A DNA stretch of 64,000 nt from Diorhabda sublineata (GCF_026230105.1 NC_079474.1:21408794-21472793); one strand, 5' to 3'. Counted from the stretch's first letter, positions 1 through 13,089 are shown. The notes: a model not told the origin generated them from the sequence alone. Made by a program: numbers and translations.

Positions 1-2290
1 AGGAAGAGCATAACAAGATTTTTCTCTAGTTTTCTATACTACTGTTATAGAACAAGATCCTGATCCAAAACTATTGGAATTCTTTTATTTATGGATAATT
101 TTTTGAATATTTATTTTTATGAGTAAGTTTTTTATTTCCTGCTGCTATTAGTCCTTTATAATTCGAATCTTCTATGTCATTGCTTTCTTTTTTTACTACT
201 GTTCTCATAAAGTTAAAATTCACCTCTTCTGCTAGCCATAGATAGAATTATTCTGCTATGATTTTCAAATAATTATTTTCAAATGGAGTGATTGTTATCT
301 ACATATATTTTCCTCATTTTTTGAAGTTGTTTTCCATCCCTCCTTTAGTTGCATTGCTCTGTTATTCCTATGCTTATTTTGTATGGTGATGTAATTTTCG
401 TCAATTTCTTAGTTTTTTATATATTTGTAATTGATTCGTTCTACGGAAAGTATATCTGAACCATCGTATTTTATTTTTACCTGTACATTCTAGGACACAT
501 TTTTTGTGGAAAATTTAAGCTTAGACAAACATCACAGGATCTCCTCTATTTCTTAGCTTACAATAATATCCGACACAATAGTGTAGCGTATCAAATTTTC
601 ATTCATTGAGCAGATGTATCGGTAGTATTTACTCACTCAAATTTCTAAGCAACATGTTCAAATGATGTATGAAGATAAACTATTTGGATAAATTGACATT
701 GCTTGTGTTCATGCGCCGAAATTAGGAAAAGTTTCCATCTAATTTTCGATCTTTAGAAATTCCTCAATATTTGCGCGCAATCCTCATGTCGACAAAAAAT
801 TATAGCTTTGGACTTTCATCTATGTCTGCCCAATTCTTCTCCCCAAATTTTCTTTATAAAAACTTGATTTCTGGGGGTTATAAATATATTTCAGAAACAT
901 TTTTTTAAATGCATTGTCTAGCTTCTTTAAAGGTTAAATATCACTTTGATAAAAAATATATACGCGATATAATCCAGCAACTGCTAAGAGGTTCTAGATG
1001 AGTTTACAAAATATTCATGGAAATAGAGAGGTATTAAAAAGTATATAATAACCTCATGCAAATAAATTTGAACTAGAATCACTAGTTTTCAAAAGAAAGT
1101 AGAAATTATCATATTTAAATAACCTAATTTGAATTCACACTATTTTGTATTCATAATTTTTCTAAAAGCATGAATTCCTCGCTCCATACATTAACTTCCA
1201 ACAGATAATTTGGAAAAAGAAGAAAGCAGATTGCAGGCACCTTATACAGTAATCTCTAACAGAAACATACGGTACCCGTGAGCGCAAATAGTTTAAAGTC
1301 GACTTGAAGGGGTCAAAATAATGCTCTAATATATTTGTCACTATATCGAAGAAAAATAATATGACACATTTACTAATTCCATCTTTTGTCCTCGTTATTT
1401 TCTTATCATCTTAATATATGAAAATTCAGTGACCGTGTGTATGTTCCGAATGAATTCAAAAGCGAGTCAATTGATATTCATGAAAGTTGGCATATATATG
1501 TAATTTGGTCCAACTTGAATGATAGGATAATTATTATTTAAATTAATGGTCTCAATAATTAATAATAAACTGATAATTAATGTTGATTGTTGTTATTAAT
1601 CGTAGTTTCCATAAGACTAGAATAGATGGCACCTTAAGCGAATTTCTTTACAGAGGACTATAAAATTTTGTCCTTTGCGCCACACTTCAATATGATATAT
1701 TTTCTTAGACTACACACTATGCATGTCTTATTTTGCCTATACCACTTAACGTCGCTCTTTGATTGAGAAAAATAATTCAAACGCTTGTCAATGTCTCCCT
1801 TTCTCCTACTGTTTTCTTTTTATATGGACGCTTATGATTTCTATCACAAATATTGCAGATTCAATTATTCCTAACGATCTTGTTCGCCAATCTACTCTCA
1901 AACTCAATTCATAAAGAATCATTCCATTATATCTTCCTATCTGTTTTCCACTTTCGTTTTCTTCTACCTAGTATTCATACTGTTGAATCTGTATTCACCA
2001 AGTGTTTCTTTGTTTTTGTTGTTCTCCTTGCTATTTCTACAACTGGTGTTATTTTATTTAGTTTATGAATTTAACTATAACTTCTCCATTGTCTTCCTTA
2101 GTAATTTTATCATACATCAATATACTCATTTCTCACTCTCCAGTTTTGACTTGACTATAATTTTTTTCAAAACGGTCGAACATTCCAAATCTGTTTTTCT
2201 CATCATTTTGCAAGATTCGCTATATCAGCTACATAGATCACCACTATCCCATGTTGATCTCTATATATATCTCTAATTTTTATGTTAGTG
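1..2290. other. A+T-rich sequence, no gene seen
   Basis: No recognisable protein motif, splice-site pair or repeat boundary was found. The short open frames at about 1.85-2.28 kb are hydrophobic Phe/Leu/Ser-rich translations of T-rich DNA and look like chance. If the GPCR gene at 5.1-5.5 kb continues leftward, its later exons could lie here or outside the window. I could not find an exon carrying the DRY motif. Confidence 0.5.
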
Positions 2291-3422
2291 ATATTTATTT
2301 CTATTATTCAGGTATTGTTTGTATCCATAAGAAGCTAATTTTATAATCTAATCTGTTCCAAACAATTAAAAATCCAAATATTTCACCCAAAAGAATTCAC
2401 TTTAAAAATTTTTCTAGTAGAGAACAGGTTATATATGAAAAATTACTTCATAAAATTGAGAACGAACAAAAGAATAAACCTATACTCTTATCATCAAATA
2501 AATCAATTCAGTTCTTGAAACCCAAGATTGGATTAAAAATATTTCAAATACAAAGATATTTTACAGTTTCTATCGTTAGAGTCTAAATTCAGTATTGAAC
2601 CTATAATTACTAAATATATTCCAATTATGTTAGCAATATTGATTACATATCCTATTTGATACGAAATGAACAAGAAAGAAATGTCGTTATAGCCAAAGTA
2701 ACCAACATTTTTACTAACCAAATTCATGAATAGAAATAATCTTGTGATTTTAGAGATATGTTAGATAAAACAGAATTTTTTTGAAGAAAATCCAAATTCT
2801 ATAGTCATACCATCTGAAAAAGTTAATGTCATAATCATTATGAATAAACAGTATTTAGATTTATCCAATTAACTAATCTACAATAATACATTATACAAAG
2901 AACTAATAAATTAATAAAAAAAGTTTCTAACAAAAAACAAATTGACAAGGAAACCCAGAAGAAATAAACAAACTATAACATTATTTCTGCTAATTTCTAC
3001 TGTTTACCAAAAATCCATAAACATACTCTATAAGCTAGCCCCATTTTAGTATCAATTAACACTCCCATCGAACCCCTTACAAATTGGTTGAACTGAAATG
3101 TTGACTAAATCTTATGATTATCACAATTATTATTAGATTAAATACTTCTTTAAGATCAAAGAAACTTTTGATAATATGATATTACTACCGAATTATGTAT
3201 TGTTAGGGTTGGATTTAATATCCCTATTTAGTAATGTACACTTAAATATATGCCTTACTGCTCTACAATAAAAATGGTGCGATTTAAGTGAAAATTGGAA
3301 ATTCAAAAAAGAAACTTTATTAAAATTAATAACATTCATTTTTAGCAATTCATATTTCTCTTATAATAAAAATTACCAATGGGGCCTTCGATATCTCCTA
3401 TATTAGCAGATTATGTAATAGA

Positions 3423-3720
3423 TTGGACTTTGTAATATCTGTTCTACCCTCCAAATTATTCTTCATTAAAAAGTATGTAGAAGATAAAATTTTATCCCTT
3501 CCATTTAATAAAACTGATAATTTATTATTTTACTTTAATAGCTTCGATCCCTATATACAATTTACTATAGAAAAAGAGAATACTGGAAAATCATTACCTT
3601 TTCTTGAACTAAATTTATAAGAAACGAAGATAATAAAATTTCAATTGACTGGTATAGGAAACCAATAAGTTCTGAAAGATATATCAATTATCATTCATAT
3701 CACCCACGTGACACTAAAAT
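3423..3720 (+). pseudogene. Penelope reverse transcriptase fragment
   Basis: A 65-codon open frame (3423-3620) encodes the C-terminal part of a Penelope RT, with 'KKYVEDKIL', 'FTIEKENTGKSLPFLELNL' and, after a frame break, 'WYRKPISSERYINYHSYHPR' at about 3650-3710. The last string is the usual Penelope linker after the RT core. Catalytic RT aspartates were not found in frame. It is one part of copy 1 and is not a functional gene. Confidence 0.7.
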
Positions 3721-4059
3721 TAATTCATTCAAACAGATGAAAAATAGAGTCCTCAAAATTTCTAATAAAATTAAAATACTTTACAAACTTTTTTACGAAA
3801 ACTCATATCCACCATATCTTTTTAAACGAATTCTTTATAATAGATCTGACATTAACATAAACATTGTATCATCATTTTCAAACGTCATTTTTAACTTTTC
3901 TATTCCATAAATTAATTATCAGTTATTCCTAAACTTTCTAGAATCTTTAAACATGATATTGGAATATTGGAATAGCATACAGTCAAACGCCTCAAATTCA
4001 ATCTATTTTTACCAAAGTCAAGAATAAAAGATAAATCAACGAATTGCCTAACACAGTAT

Positions 4060-4390
4060 ACGAAATAAATTGTGCAAATTGTGACAAAAAGTACATTGGT
4101 CAGTCGAAAAGGTCACTGATTAGTCGAATAACTTCTCACAAGAGTGATAGCTGATTATATCCTGATAGATGTTCATTAGGGACTCGCGTATATCATGAAG
4201 GATACATTATGTATGAATAAGTTTTGACAACTGAAAAAAACTACAAAAGACGTTTATTTTTAGATACAACATATATCGCCCAAAATGATGAATGTAGTAA
4301 TAAGAAAACTGATTCAAATAATCTTAGGGTAATTTATGCATATCTTTTAGATTTTGGAAAAACAAATTATATAAAAATTCAACGCCATTA
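4060..4390 (+). pseudogene. Penelope GIY-YIG endonuclease remnant
   Basis: Translation gives 'NCANCDKKYIGQSKRSLISR', then 'H-K-S-D-S', 'CSLGTRVYHEGY' and 'LRVIYAYLLDFGK'. This is the GIY-YIG-type nuclease that Penelope elements use to nick the target: the K-Y-I-G strand and the following Arg are visible. In-frame stops at about 4151 and 4216 kill it. The intact equivalent is the 111-codon frame at 58106-58441 on the - strand. Confidence 0.75.
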
Positions 4391-5149
4391 ACAATCAACT
4401 AAATTTCCACTCCACATATAACGAACAAGCCTATAAAATTCATTGTCATTTATATTCTAACCAATAGATATTCAACTACATTCATAAAGACCCAACCTAT
4501 TGAAATTTAACGTTATCCATAAATAAATATTGAACATCATTCACTACAACTTATCCTTATCTAACCTATAAAAATTCAACGTCATTCATAATCTTACCAA
4601 TTAAAAATCTTTATAGTAACCAGAATCAATATTTCAATTGATTAATATTTCTATCAACGTCAATTTGAACGATGAATTTAGAATTCTATAAGTTTGAAAA
4701 TTTATGAAAGTATTAATACTATCAGAAACCACCGAAAGTCTTAATTAATTATTGTAAGTAAAATGTTATTTTTACTATAAATTTATATATATTTATCAAT
4801 GTGTCTAAAATATTTCTTCAATTTTTGAGATAGAATGAAAAATGCATCTAGTTATTGAAATTTAGATTAACAATTTTCACAATTCAATCAAAATTCGTAA
4901 ATGTTAAGTTTGATCAAATTTACTAAGTTTACACTTGCTTGATATATTCTCTATACATCTTAGACATAAACTTATGTATCACTGTTGATTGATAACGCTA
5001 AGCGTCTATTTGACTAGAAAAGGTGGAAATGTTTCGTTCCTCTTATCAAATATTCAGATATTTCCCCTCTTGAAAAGATTAATTCATTATTTTAATTTTA
5101 TATCATACAAGATATTTAATATATGCACTTTATCAATAACAAAGCTTAC

Positions 5150-5536
5150 TTGTATCATGGGTAAAAAAGAGCACAAAAGCTCCCCGAGGACCCAGTTTCT
5201 TATGAGAAGTACATACAAAGAAAGCGGTAACACTATAACACACTTAACAATGTCACTTATAGCATTATTCAAGAGAAAACTGTATGTTTCATCTTTATAC
5301 AATTTTTTGTTAACAATATACCCGCACATATAGACATTCCCAATGACTCCAACACAAATTAGGGCTCCGTAGAAGAAGATAATATAGGGATAAGAATAAG
5401 TGAAAACAGTTTTCAAGTGGGGTTTCCGTAAATCCAAATCAGTTTCATTAATTCCCAAAATCAACGATTGTAGTATTTCCCAAATGTCCGGTGGCATATG
5501 ATCCATTTGATTGGTTCCGTTTTCTACACGACTCAT
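5150..5536 (-). CDS. Class A neuropeptide-type GPCR, first coding exon (partial gene)
   Basis: ATG at 5536; 129 codons are read to an excellent splice donor (CAA|GTAAGC, donor at 5144-5149), so the apparent ORF beyond it (to 5087) is intron. Residues 1-49 form a hydrophilic extracellular N-terminus with two N-glycosylation sequons (NGT at 6-8, NET at 30-32). Residues about 50-75 are TM1 with the Gly-Asn pair at 66-67 (N1.50). Residues about 85-109 are TM2 with 'NNAISDIVKC', in which D95 is the class A sodium-site Asp (D2.50). W115 and C122 fit extracellular loop 1 and the TM3 disulphide Cys (3.25). The exon stops at the start of TM3, a common intron position in insect peptide receptors. The family is certain enough (rhodopsin-like, peptide type), but the ligand cannot be named from this exon. 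TM3-7 must lie at lower coordinates or outside the window. A 74-codon open frame (5448-5672) overlaps the start in another frame and could act as an upstream ORF. Confidence 0.8.
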
Positions 5537-5699
5537 TTTCGTATATTTGAATTCTCGTGGTTACATCAAATTTACGCGTGTTGAGAGGTTTCAAACGTTG
5601 TGTAACGTTAGAGGTTCGAAGCGAAACTGGAAACTCTATAAGGATCAAGGAGTTCGGGGATTTGTTTTTCATTGCGCGTAAGCTTCGTAATTTTATACT

Positions 5700-8160
5700 T
5701 TAACATTAAATAGGTGACGCTGAAAATCTGCGCGATTCACAGTTGAAATCATTTGTCTATAATTTTACAAAATAAATATTTATTCAGTTTAGCAGAAACC
5801 TCTGTAGTACTCTCATAATTAAAAATATATTCCAACCTCTGAGTTTTGCGCGGAGCTATAAAGATTATACGCACCAACAACTTTCTAATTTGTGAACTGA
5901 TATCTTTTTTAAGGTTTTTCCACTCAATTTGTAATCAGAAATTTCACGGTTTCTTCGTCTAATGGGAAATTAAAACTAGTTTTAATGATAGTAGTGTAAT
6001 TTCCTATAATTTTATTAGCTATTGCTCTCTTACTTTTCAAAGATATTCCTACCGATATCATTCAGCTATAGTAGCGACTACAGAACTCCATGTCTAAAGT
6101 GTACATATCTACATTGGCATGAGCAAGATTAGAATGAGGGTCATTGGAAATAGAGCCTCTATCCCTCTGGATTTTGTAATCTTAGGAATCTATTTTAGTA
6201 TTATCGATTCGGTTGTGAAGAAACAAATCACCTAGCAGCTAACACGATCTATTGTTTAACAAGCTTACTGAGCTTTTTATTGCAACATGGCCACAAACGA
6301 TCTTTTGATATGAAAGCATAGTATTGATTGTTTAAAATGTTTTCTCATTTCATCGAAACCTACTGCATAACGAATATTTCTTAACGTGGTTCAGGCATTT
6401 GATAAAATTGCCACGGGGCAATGTTTTGGAATATCTGCTACATTTCTTGCACACTAATGGCATGTCTAAATTAGAAAATTATAGTGATTAACTAGCTTCG
6501 CAAACGATACCACTATATTAACAGTAGAAAATAGCAGGATGATTGATTATGTTCAGTGCCTCCTTTGTCCTTTGAGACATCAATTTGAAAATTTTATGCA
6601 TCGTAGCCATCATTAGTCTTCATATTTCAAAATTATTTAAAATCATATAGAATGCCGCTCCATATCAAAGTTACATTTTTTACATAAAACACCCTATATT
6701 CTATTACAAATTTTCCATAAAAATCTCAATACCTTATAAATGTAAGGGAAATTTAAAAATGAAGATCTGTTGCGGCCAAAGCTATCGAATCATATTATGG
6801 AAAATTATTTATTCCGTTAATATTCACTGAATCTGATACAGGGTGAATCAAAATGGTAAGACATTATTTTCTACAGGAATCAGCCTCTATTTTATGTGAG
6901 TATTGAAACTATCAACATACTGTTTTTTAAAAAGCCATCCTCTGGTGTTAAATTATTAGGTCTTGAGATGTTCTGATTTTTCTGTGTCTTTATCATACAA
7001 AAATAGCATCAAAATGGTTGATGGATTCTAGCCATACTATTAGGAATACAAAGGACATATTTCTCATATTTTCTTAATCTGATTAAAGCACCTTTTTAAT
7101 ATTTTCCGAAGTGACTAAGTTCAACACAAATAGAATGGCAGTTGTCAGAAGAAATTTTGGAACCATGTCGCATCTGCCTTGCCATTTTTGGTTAAAAAAT
7201 TCTCTACATTGAACTATTCAGTTAAAAACTCAAATGTAACTAAATAAGGAAATAAATTACTATTTATATCAAACCTTTTTGCTTATAAATACAGGCCCAT
7301 TCATTGACCCCTTACAAAATTTATTACCTGCGAACAAAAAATAATTTGAACTTTGTTCTGTCCATTGCTCAATATATTGTTTCTAGGATATTTTTCGACT
7401 GACTATGCTGAGTCTTTCTCTTTTTCACTCCTTCATACAAATACACTACATAAAAATGTCTTTTCAGTAAAATTTTGCGTCATCAATTTGCGTATCCGTC
7501 AAGTGTCTTGTTGTTGCTTTGATCTTTGGAAATGATCAGAAAACGTTCACCCATTACCGCTTCGGAGGAATTTAATCATGTCAATCTGTCACTGGCTTCT
7601 GGACTATTGCATTATTTGATGAATAATATTAATTAAATTCAGTTTTAAAACAAAAAATTATCCGTTAATCGGAAAGCTTTTCCAAACGGACAAGGAAATC
7701 ATTAATCTGCTATAGAATATGGCTATTTTATTCATTAAATTTCTCTAAGAAAATTAATCTTTCGAAAGAGTTCATCTTATTAATTAAAGTTAGCCAGCAT
7801 CTAAATAGAACACTGATCGACTACGATAAATAATAAAATCTTTCAAATATGATTCATTTAGCTCAAGATTTTCAATTATTCCGATAGAATAATTATTGTT
7901 TTCAATTGTTTCAAAATTTCCTGTAATTCCCATTCAAATTTGAAATCTTCATATTAACACACACATCAAATTTAGAAAAAAAAAACATTTGACATTTTCG
8001 CACAGTCACAATGTGAACTTTCGATATGCTTCACGAAACCATTGACATGTATCAGTATTTTGATGGAAACCATGAAAAGAGTAATGTAGCATTGAATTTC
8101 TGCGTCATGTATGAAAAATTGAGTCAATTCATGTCGTTTACTTTGTTTAATCATACGCAA
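5700..8160. other. Intergenic sequence, no gene seen
   Basis: A+T-rich, with no protein motif recognised. It would include the promoter of the GPCR on the - strand, but I see no convincing TATA box. Around 6.69-6.85 kb the strings 'ACACCCTATA' and 'ATACAGGGTG' look like the ends of a small decayed element, but no full terminal repeat could be drawn. A possible donor (CGCAG|GTAATA) on the - strand near 7327 follows a 12-codon frame that does not resemble a signal peptide. Confidence 0.4.
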
Positions 8161-8164
8161 GTTA

Positions 8165-8295
8165 TGTTAATGAACAGTGCTTATTATTCTTTCTTGCAAA
8201 ATACAGACGAGGCACTTTGTAAAACATATAAATATTTTAATAGTATCAGATTGTGTTTTGTCAATGTATTGATTAAACGTTTCTCAACGTGTAAT
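8165..8295 (+). repeat. 5' LTR
   Basis: About 131 bp, aligning with 14584-14718. Shared blocks include 'GTTAATGAACA', 'GACGAGGCACT', 'TAATAGTA-CAGATT-TGTTTTGTC-ATGTATTGA-TAAACG' and the terminal 'TTTCTCAACGTGTAATT'. Identity ends at 8295, after which the internal sequence differs from the 3' flank. Boundaries are good to a few bases. An open frame at 8026-8382 that spans it is a chance reading. Confidence 0.75.
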
Positions 8296-8663
8296 TTGAC
8301 GAATCGCACGGAAAATTTTTCGATTCGAGCGATTCCAGTGGTTCCAGTGGACGACACCAGTGGAGAACTTCAGAAGCCATAAAACGAGGACCACGATTTT
8401 CTTGGGCTAAGACCTAACATCTTTCCAATCTTTAGTACCTCTAGAAATGATTTAGTTGTAGCGTAAGTGCTCATTATTATTTCCTCTTTTCCACATTCAA
8501 TAATTTAGAGTTATATAAATATATGAAAGCCGTTGGTATATTTTGATGAACGAATTTGAAATAGAAAACATAAGTATGTTAATTAATTAAGTTTTTGACC
8601 AAGCGAGGATAAAAATTTTGAAAATAGTTCTAGTGAAAATAATTTAGAAAATATAGATTTAAA

Positions 8664-9727
8664 AATGACCACATCGGGTACAAACTACCAACTACATTTT
8701 TACTTAGATCTGTTATATGAAAATTAGCTGGTAGAGCTCAAATATTAATTGGTTCGCGCACAGAATTGAAAACATGGGATGAAATCAAACAAACTTTAAA
8801 TTTAAGTTTTGGAGATCAACGAGACATTGACTGTTTAGTTCAAGATCTTATTAACCAAAAACCATTTAAGAATGAAACCCCTTATAATTTTAGCATTGCG
8901 ATGCCAAGATTCTAGGAGCCTCATACCTATACAAACTAGAATTCGTTAACGATCACCTGACAGTGTAGAAAAGGCAATGAGCTTAGTTATAGAAGAAGAA
9001 AACTTTTTGTATTCTACTCAAATATTAGGTAATTTGAGTTCAAATGTGACAGTCAAATCTAGTTTAATAGTTACACCTACTAGAATTCAAAATCTCACTC
9101 ATTATCTCACAAATCATAACAATGTACAATCATTTCAACCACCCCGACCAATAGGTATTTCCACCTAATTTGAAAACTCGTCCTCCAGCATCATACCCAC
9201 CAAGGTATACCCAACATTCTCCTACAAATCCGTCTTACAGTAATTGGCGTCCAAATAACAATTATCCAACTCAACGTCATTCTTTTTTAAGAATCCAAAT
9301 TTACAGCTTGATACAAAGACCTTCATAACCACCACACAATTTTAATCAACCTCAAAATAATCGTCCTAACAATCGACAATATAATCGTCCAAATAATTCC
9401 GAAGGTTTCAAACCAGAACCAATGGATATCTCTTCAAGAAATACTGTACTTAAATCCCATTCGAGACCCACATTCACATCTGCAGAACTTTTTAATCAAT
9501 CTGTAGATAATTCTAATTCTCATGATCAATTTTATTCGGAAAATCCAAACTATTATGAAAATATCGACGACGCTGATATAAACAATTATTATACACAGGA
9601 AACAGAACATTCTTATGTAGATAATCCGAGACGAATTCCAAAGATTTTTACACAAATGCTCACATTACAGAAATATCAAATAATCAGGCTCAGAATTTTC
9701 ATACTCTCACAAGCCCAAGCAAAGTGA
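8664..9727 (+). pseudogene. gag remnant of the LTR element
   Basis: Capsid-like coding with frame breaks: 'AGRAQILIGSRTELKTWDEI' and 'GDQRDIDCLVQDLINQKPFK' (8.73-8.87 kb) are typical of insect Gypsy gag. Then comes a Pro/Asn/Gln-rich tail ('SNWRPNNNYPTQ', 'NNRPNNRQYNRPNN') and 'EPMDISSRNT' at 9418. No CCHC knuckle is present, as in errantiviruses. Open frames survive at 8977-9168 and 9422-9727. Structural particle protein; inactive here. Confidence 0.7.
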
Positions 9728-9737
9728 ATAAATCTAT

Positions 9738-10181
9738 GTGAACGCATTAAAAACAAATCTGCCATTTATAGAAATTCCAGAGATAAATGCAAAATTTTTA
9801 GTTGACACAGGAAGCTCAAAGTCACTTATAAATCCGAAACTAGCTGATAAATTTCATGCGAATTATAATATATTTAATGAAAATTTTAACATTCAAACTG
9901 CTCATAATATTAGTTATCACGACGAGGTAGCGTATATTCCATTGTTCAATATTTTTAATTTACAAGAGTCTCACAAATTTTATCTTTTCAAGTTTAGTGA
10001 AAAATTTGATGGAATCATAGGCATAGATTTACTTAAACAATTAAATGCTAGTGTTATCCTTTGTGAAAAGCAAATTATTACTCCTAAAATAATTATATAT
10101 GTATTATTAAAATATTATTATAAAAAGTTATTCATTAAAAATACCAGGTCATACTCAGGAAGTTTTAAAATTACCAGTTAA
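9738..10181 (+). pseudogene. Retroviral-type aspartic protease region
   Basis: An open frame of 147 codons. The active-site string 'AKFLVDTGSSKSLINPKLA' lies at about 9790-9846. A 'FDGIIGIDLLKQLNA' strand-loop further on (about 10006-10050) matches the flap/C-terminal part of Gypsy proteases. It would cleave the Gag-Pol precursor in the particle. The frame degenerates after about residue 120. It follows gag directly and precedes RT, as expected. Confidence 0.75.
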
Positions 10182-10380
10182 TTATAAAAATGGCATTGGA
10201 ATATTAGCTTACGAAAAGTAAGATGATTGTCTTGAAATACCAAAAGCATTAGTAAATATAGTTAAAAATTTTGCAATAACCACAATATTAAATTCAAATG
10301 AAAACCCTGTCAAGCTGGATATTCATGAACCTTTTAACATTGAACCCTTGAATTAAGTCGAAATAAATTTATTAGAAAAA

Positions 10381-11663
10381 ATGGAAGTAGAATCAGAAAT
10401 AAACTTAGGTAAACTTAGAGAAGAAAGAAAACTTTGCTATGAACATAGACACATTTTTTATTGCGGATGTATTCCTTTAAGTTTTACTAACGAAATCAAA
10501 CATATAATTAAGTTAACCGACGATAGTCCAATATACACTAAAACTTATAGGTTCTCGGAAATTCATCGAGAGGAAGTGAAAAGACAAATGGGAAAAATAC
10601 TAGAAGAAGGTATTATAGAAGAATCTACTTCTGCCTTTAGCACCCCACAAGGTCACTTTCAATTCAAGAGAATGCCTTTTGGACTCATGAATGCCCCATC
10701 CACATTTCGAAACGTAATGGACAATGTATTACGAGGACTAACTGACGAAACCTGTATTGTTTACCTTGACGATATCCTAATTTACAGTACTACTCTTCAA
10801 GAACACATACATAGAGTTGAACAAGTATTTGATAGACTGAGAAAATTTAACTTGAAGATACAACTCGACAAATTTGAATTCCTTAAAAAATCTATAGTAT
10901 AATTAAGTGATATAATTACCCCCGAAGGTGTAAAAATTTCTGTAATCAAAAACCGATTCCTAAAACCCAAACCGAAATCAAAAGTTTCCTTGGACTTTTT
11001 GGATATTACCGCCGCTTCATATCAAATTTTGTCATACTGACCAAAACCCATGACGAAATTCTTGAAAAAAGGAATGCGAATAATTCATGATAGTGAATTC
11101 AAAGACTCTTTCCAAAATTGCAAAGAAATTTTAACAAACGATCCTATATTACAATATCCAGACTTTTCCAAACCGATGATTCTAACAACCGACAGAAGTA
11201 ACTATTTCCTTGGAGCAGTATTAACCCATAGCTTACACCTCACCAACCCTAAACGATTCAGAAATCAATTACTCAACGATTGAAAAGGAATTACTTGCAA
11301 TCGTATGGGCTTGTAAACACTATTTGTATGGACGACCGTTTCACATATCTATATACTGACCATAAACCCCTAGCCTGGCTTTGCAAGTTAAAATAACCCA
11401 ACTCGAAATTAGTGAGATGGCGTTTGAAATTAAAAGGATACGACTATAAAATATTTTACAAACGTAGATCTTCAAATGTTGTATCTGAATGTCTAAGTAG
11501 AATACCAATTAACACTTTAGAAATCGATTCAATTATTAATAACCCTGGTGACGCAAATGACGAAAACTCTTTAGAACAAGAGAACAATTCTAACGATGAG
11601 CAAAATCAATCAAAATTATCTCTGACATACAATTACAGCCTTCTAAAAATACCACTAATATAA
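10381..11663 (+). pseudogene. Gypsy reverse transcriptase and RNase H remnant, internally deleted
   Basis: The frame at 10381-10902 begins with the RT fingers ('GIIEEST' at about 10610) and jumps straight to 'AFSTPQGHFQFKRMPFGLMN' and 'VYLDDILIYS'. The usual stretch between, about 70 residues including the first catalytic Asp, is missing. RNase H follows in other frames: 'GLFGYYRRFISNF' (about 11.0 kb), 'SKPMILTTDRSNYFLGAVL' (11170-11222; the catalytic Asp of T-T-D is kept) and 'LKGYDYKIFYKRRSSNVVSE' (11424-11483). The enzyme cannot be active. Confidence 0.8.
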
Positions 11664-11939
11664 TTCCAAATTTACGAAACGAACTCAGTACAACTGAACC
11701 TGACTGGACGAAACCTTCTACCCCTAAATCCAATTCCTCAAGTATTTATTCAGCTCTTGAAACCGCTAACCAAGGAATTCCTATATTAAATGGAATTATT
11801 AATAACAGAGTTCATCAAATTTTAGTATATCCAAATCTAAATCAAAACTTAGATATTTCTTACGATACATACGAAAATCACAAGATTACGTTAAGTTAAG
11901 TTAAAATTCCAGAAAATGACAATGAACATTTTATATTCG

Positions 11940-12065
11940 AATTTTTCGAATTATGTTTAACGTTAATTATTTTCTCAGTTTTATTGGATTCAGTAGCCGA
12001 ACTATATCAGGAATTTCAACAGATAATTTTTGTGCATTGTTGTTATTTTAATAGAGTTTATTTGA
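11940..12065 (+). repeat. Segment repeated at 15366-15480
   Basis: About 110 bp ('GAATTATGTTTAACGTTAAT' ... 'AGATAATTTTTGTGCAT') is found again downstream of the element at 15366-15480 with about 85% identity by eye and a short insertion in the second copy. It lies between RNase H and integrase. It is either an ordinary part of pol, in which case the second copy is another element of this family, or a small insert shared by both. Confidence 0.65.
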
Positions 12066-12299
12066 AACATCTCCCTTGGAATCAACCAAGACTGATCAAA
12101 TGTACTAAATTAGTTAATACTGTATCAGATCCTTTTATGCAGATATTAACTCGAAAGCAAAACCGCACACATTCAAGAAACCCTCGAAAAATTAGAAATA
12201 AATTAATATTGGAAAAATATGAGAAAAAGATTCCTAATTACATTAATTCTTGCACAATAAATATGCTAGAAAAAAACCCTATATTCCGTAAAGGTTAAC

Positions 12300-13032
12300 T
12301 GATACTGCATCAAAACCATTTCAAATTATACAAATCGAAGTTTTTGTTTACGACGGAAAATCTTATCTAACCTCAAGAGATGCATTCACGAGCAATGTAC
12401 ATTCCTTCTAAAACAGCTGTTATTATAAGTAAAGCTCTAATAAAATATTTCACATCGTTCAGAGTACCACAATTAATTGTTGTAGATAGAGGTATAGAAT
12501 TTAATAACGAATCATGAATCCAACTCTATTGCCGAAAGAGTTGATTCAACCTTGATTGAACATCTTAGAATAATACTACGAGAACTTCAACCCGACGAAG
12601 ATGATTTAATGGATCACGCAATAATAGGTTGCAATAATTCTATACACAGTTGTACAAGATTCACCCCTTTTGAACTTACTTTTGGTAATACAGATTCTAG
12701 AAACCCAAACGAAATTTTTATACCCCAAACTTTTTATAATGACTATGTAGATAATCGAACAAAATAATGTTTATAGAGACGTACAAGAAAAATTGAAAGA
12801 CAACAAAGAAAAAATTTTACAGAAACGAAATACTATCGATGACCCGAATAGTGAATTCAAAATTGATCAAATTGTATACAAGTATAATTCCAAAAAACGA
12901 AATAAAGAAGATAAACGTTTCCTAGGTCCTTTAGAAATTACTCAAATACTTGACAGAAATCGTGTTGAAATTTCTGGAAAGTTACTTGAACATCAAAAAC
13001 ATAGAGCACATAAAGAGAAATTGTTCACATAA
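12300..13032 (+). pseudogene. Gypsy integrase remnant
   Basis: DDE integrase core in pieces: 'FQIIQIEVFVYDGKSYLTS' (about 12316-12374), 'SKALIKYFTSFRVPQLIVVD' followed by R-G-I-E-F-N-N (about 12430-12505, second catalytic Asp), then a 71-codon frame 12552-12767 with 'GCNNSIHSCTRFTPFELTFG'. The C-terminal segment at 12793-13032 has 'LGPLEITQILDRNRVEI', the usual end of Gypsy integrase. Integrates the cDNA copy; broken by frameshifts. Confidence 0.75.
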
Positions 13033-13089
13033 ATGAACTAAAAAAACCTCCCATTTCAGTTTCCTCTTTTGGACCGTCGAAGGAAGATT

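Larger units (their letters stand above)
2460..4740 (+). mobile_element. Penelope-like retroelement, copy 1 (decayed)
   Basis: This is a degraded Penelope-like element on the + strand. The order is: N-terminal region of the Penelope ORF (about 2460-2900), reverse transcriptase remnant with the Penelope-type 'SLPFLELNL' stretch at about 3590-3618, a linker, and a GIY-YIG endonuclease at about 4060-4390. Many stops and frameshifts make it inactive. Three other pieces in the window match it in nucleotide sequence: 44650-45180 (+), 57880-58990 (-) and 63745-64000 (-). The 3' tail containing 'TAACCTATAAAAATTCAACG' (about 4563) is shared with the - copy near 58.05 kb, which places the 3' end close to 4740. 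The 5' limit is less certain. Confidence 0.75.

Noticed and set aside
4989..5333. 114-codon + frame
   Set aside because: Antisense to the GPCR exon; no motif of its own.
8026..8382. 118-codon + frame as a gene
   Set aside because: It crosses the 5' LTR boundary and has no motif. The LTR alignment explains the sequence.
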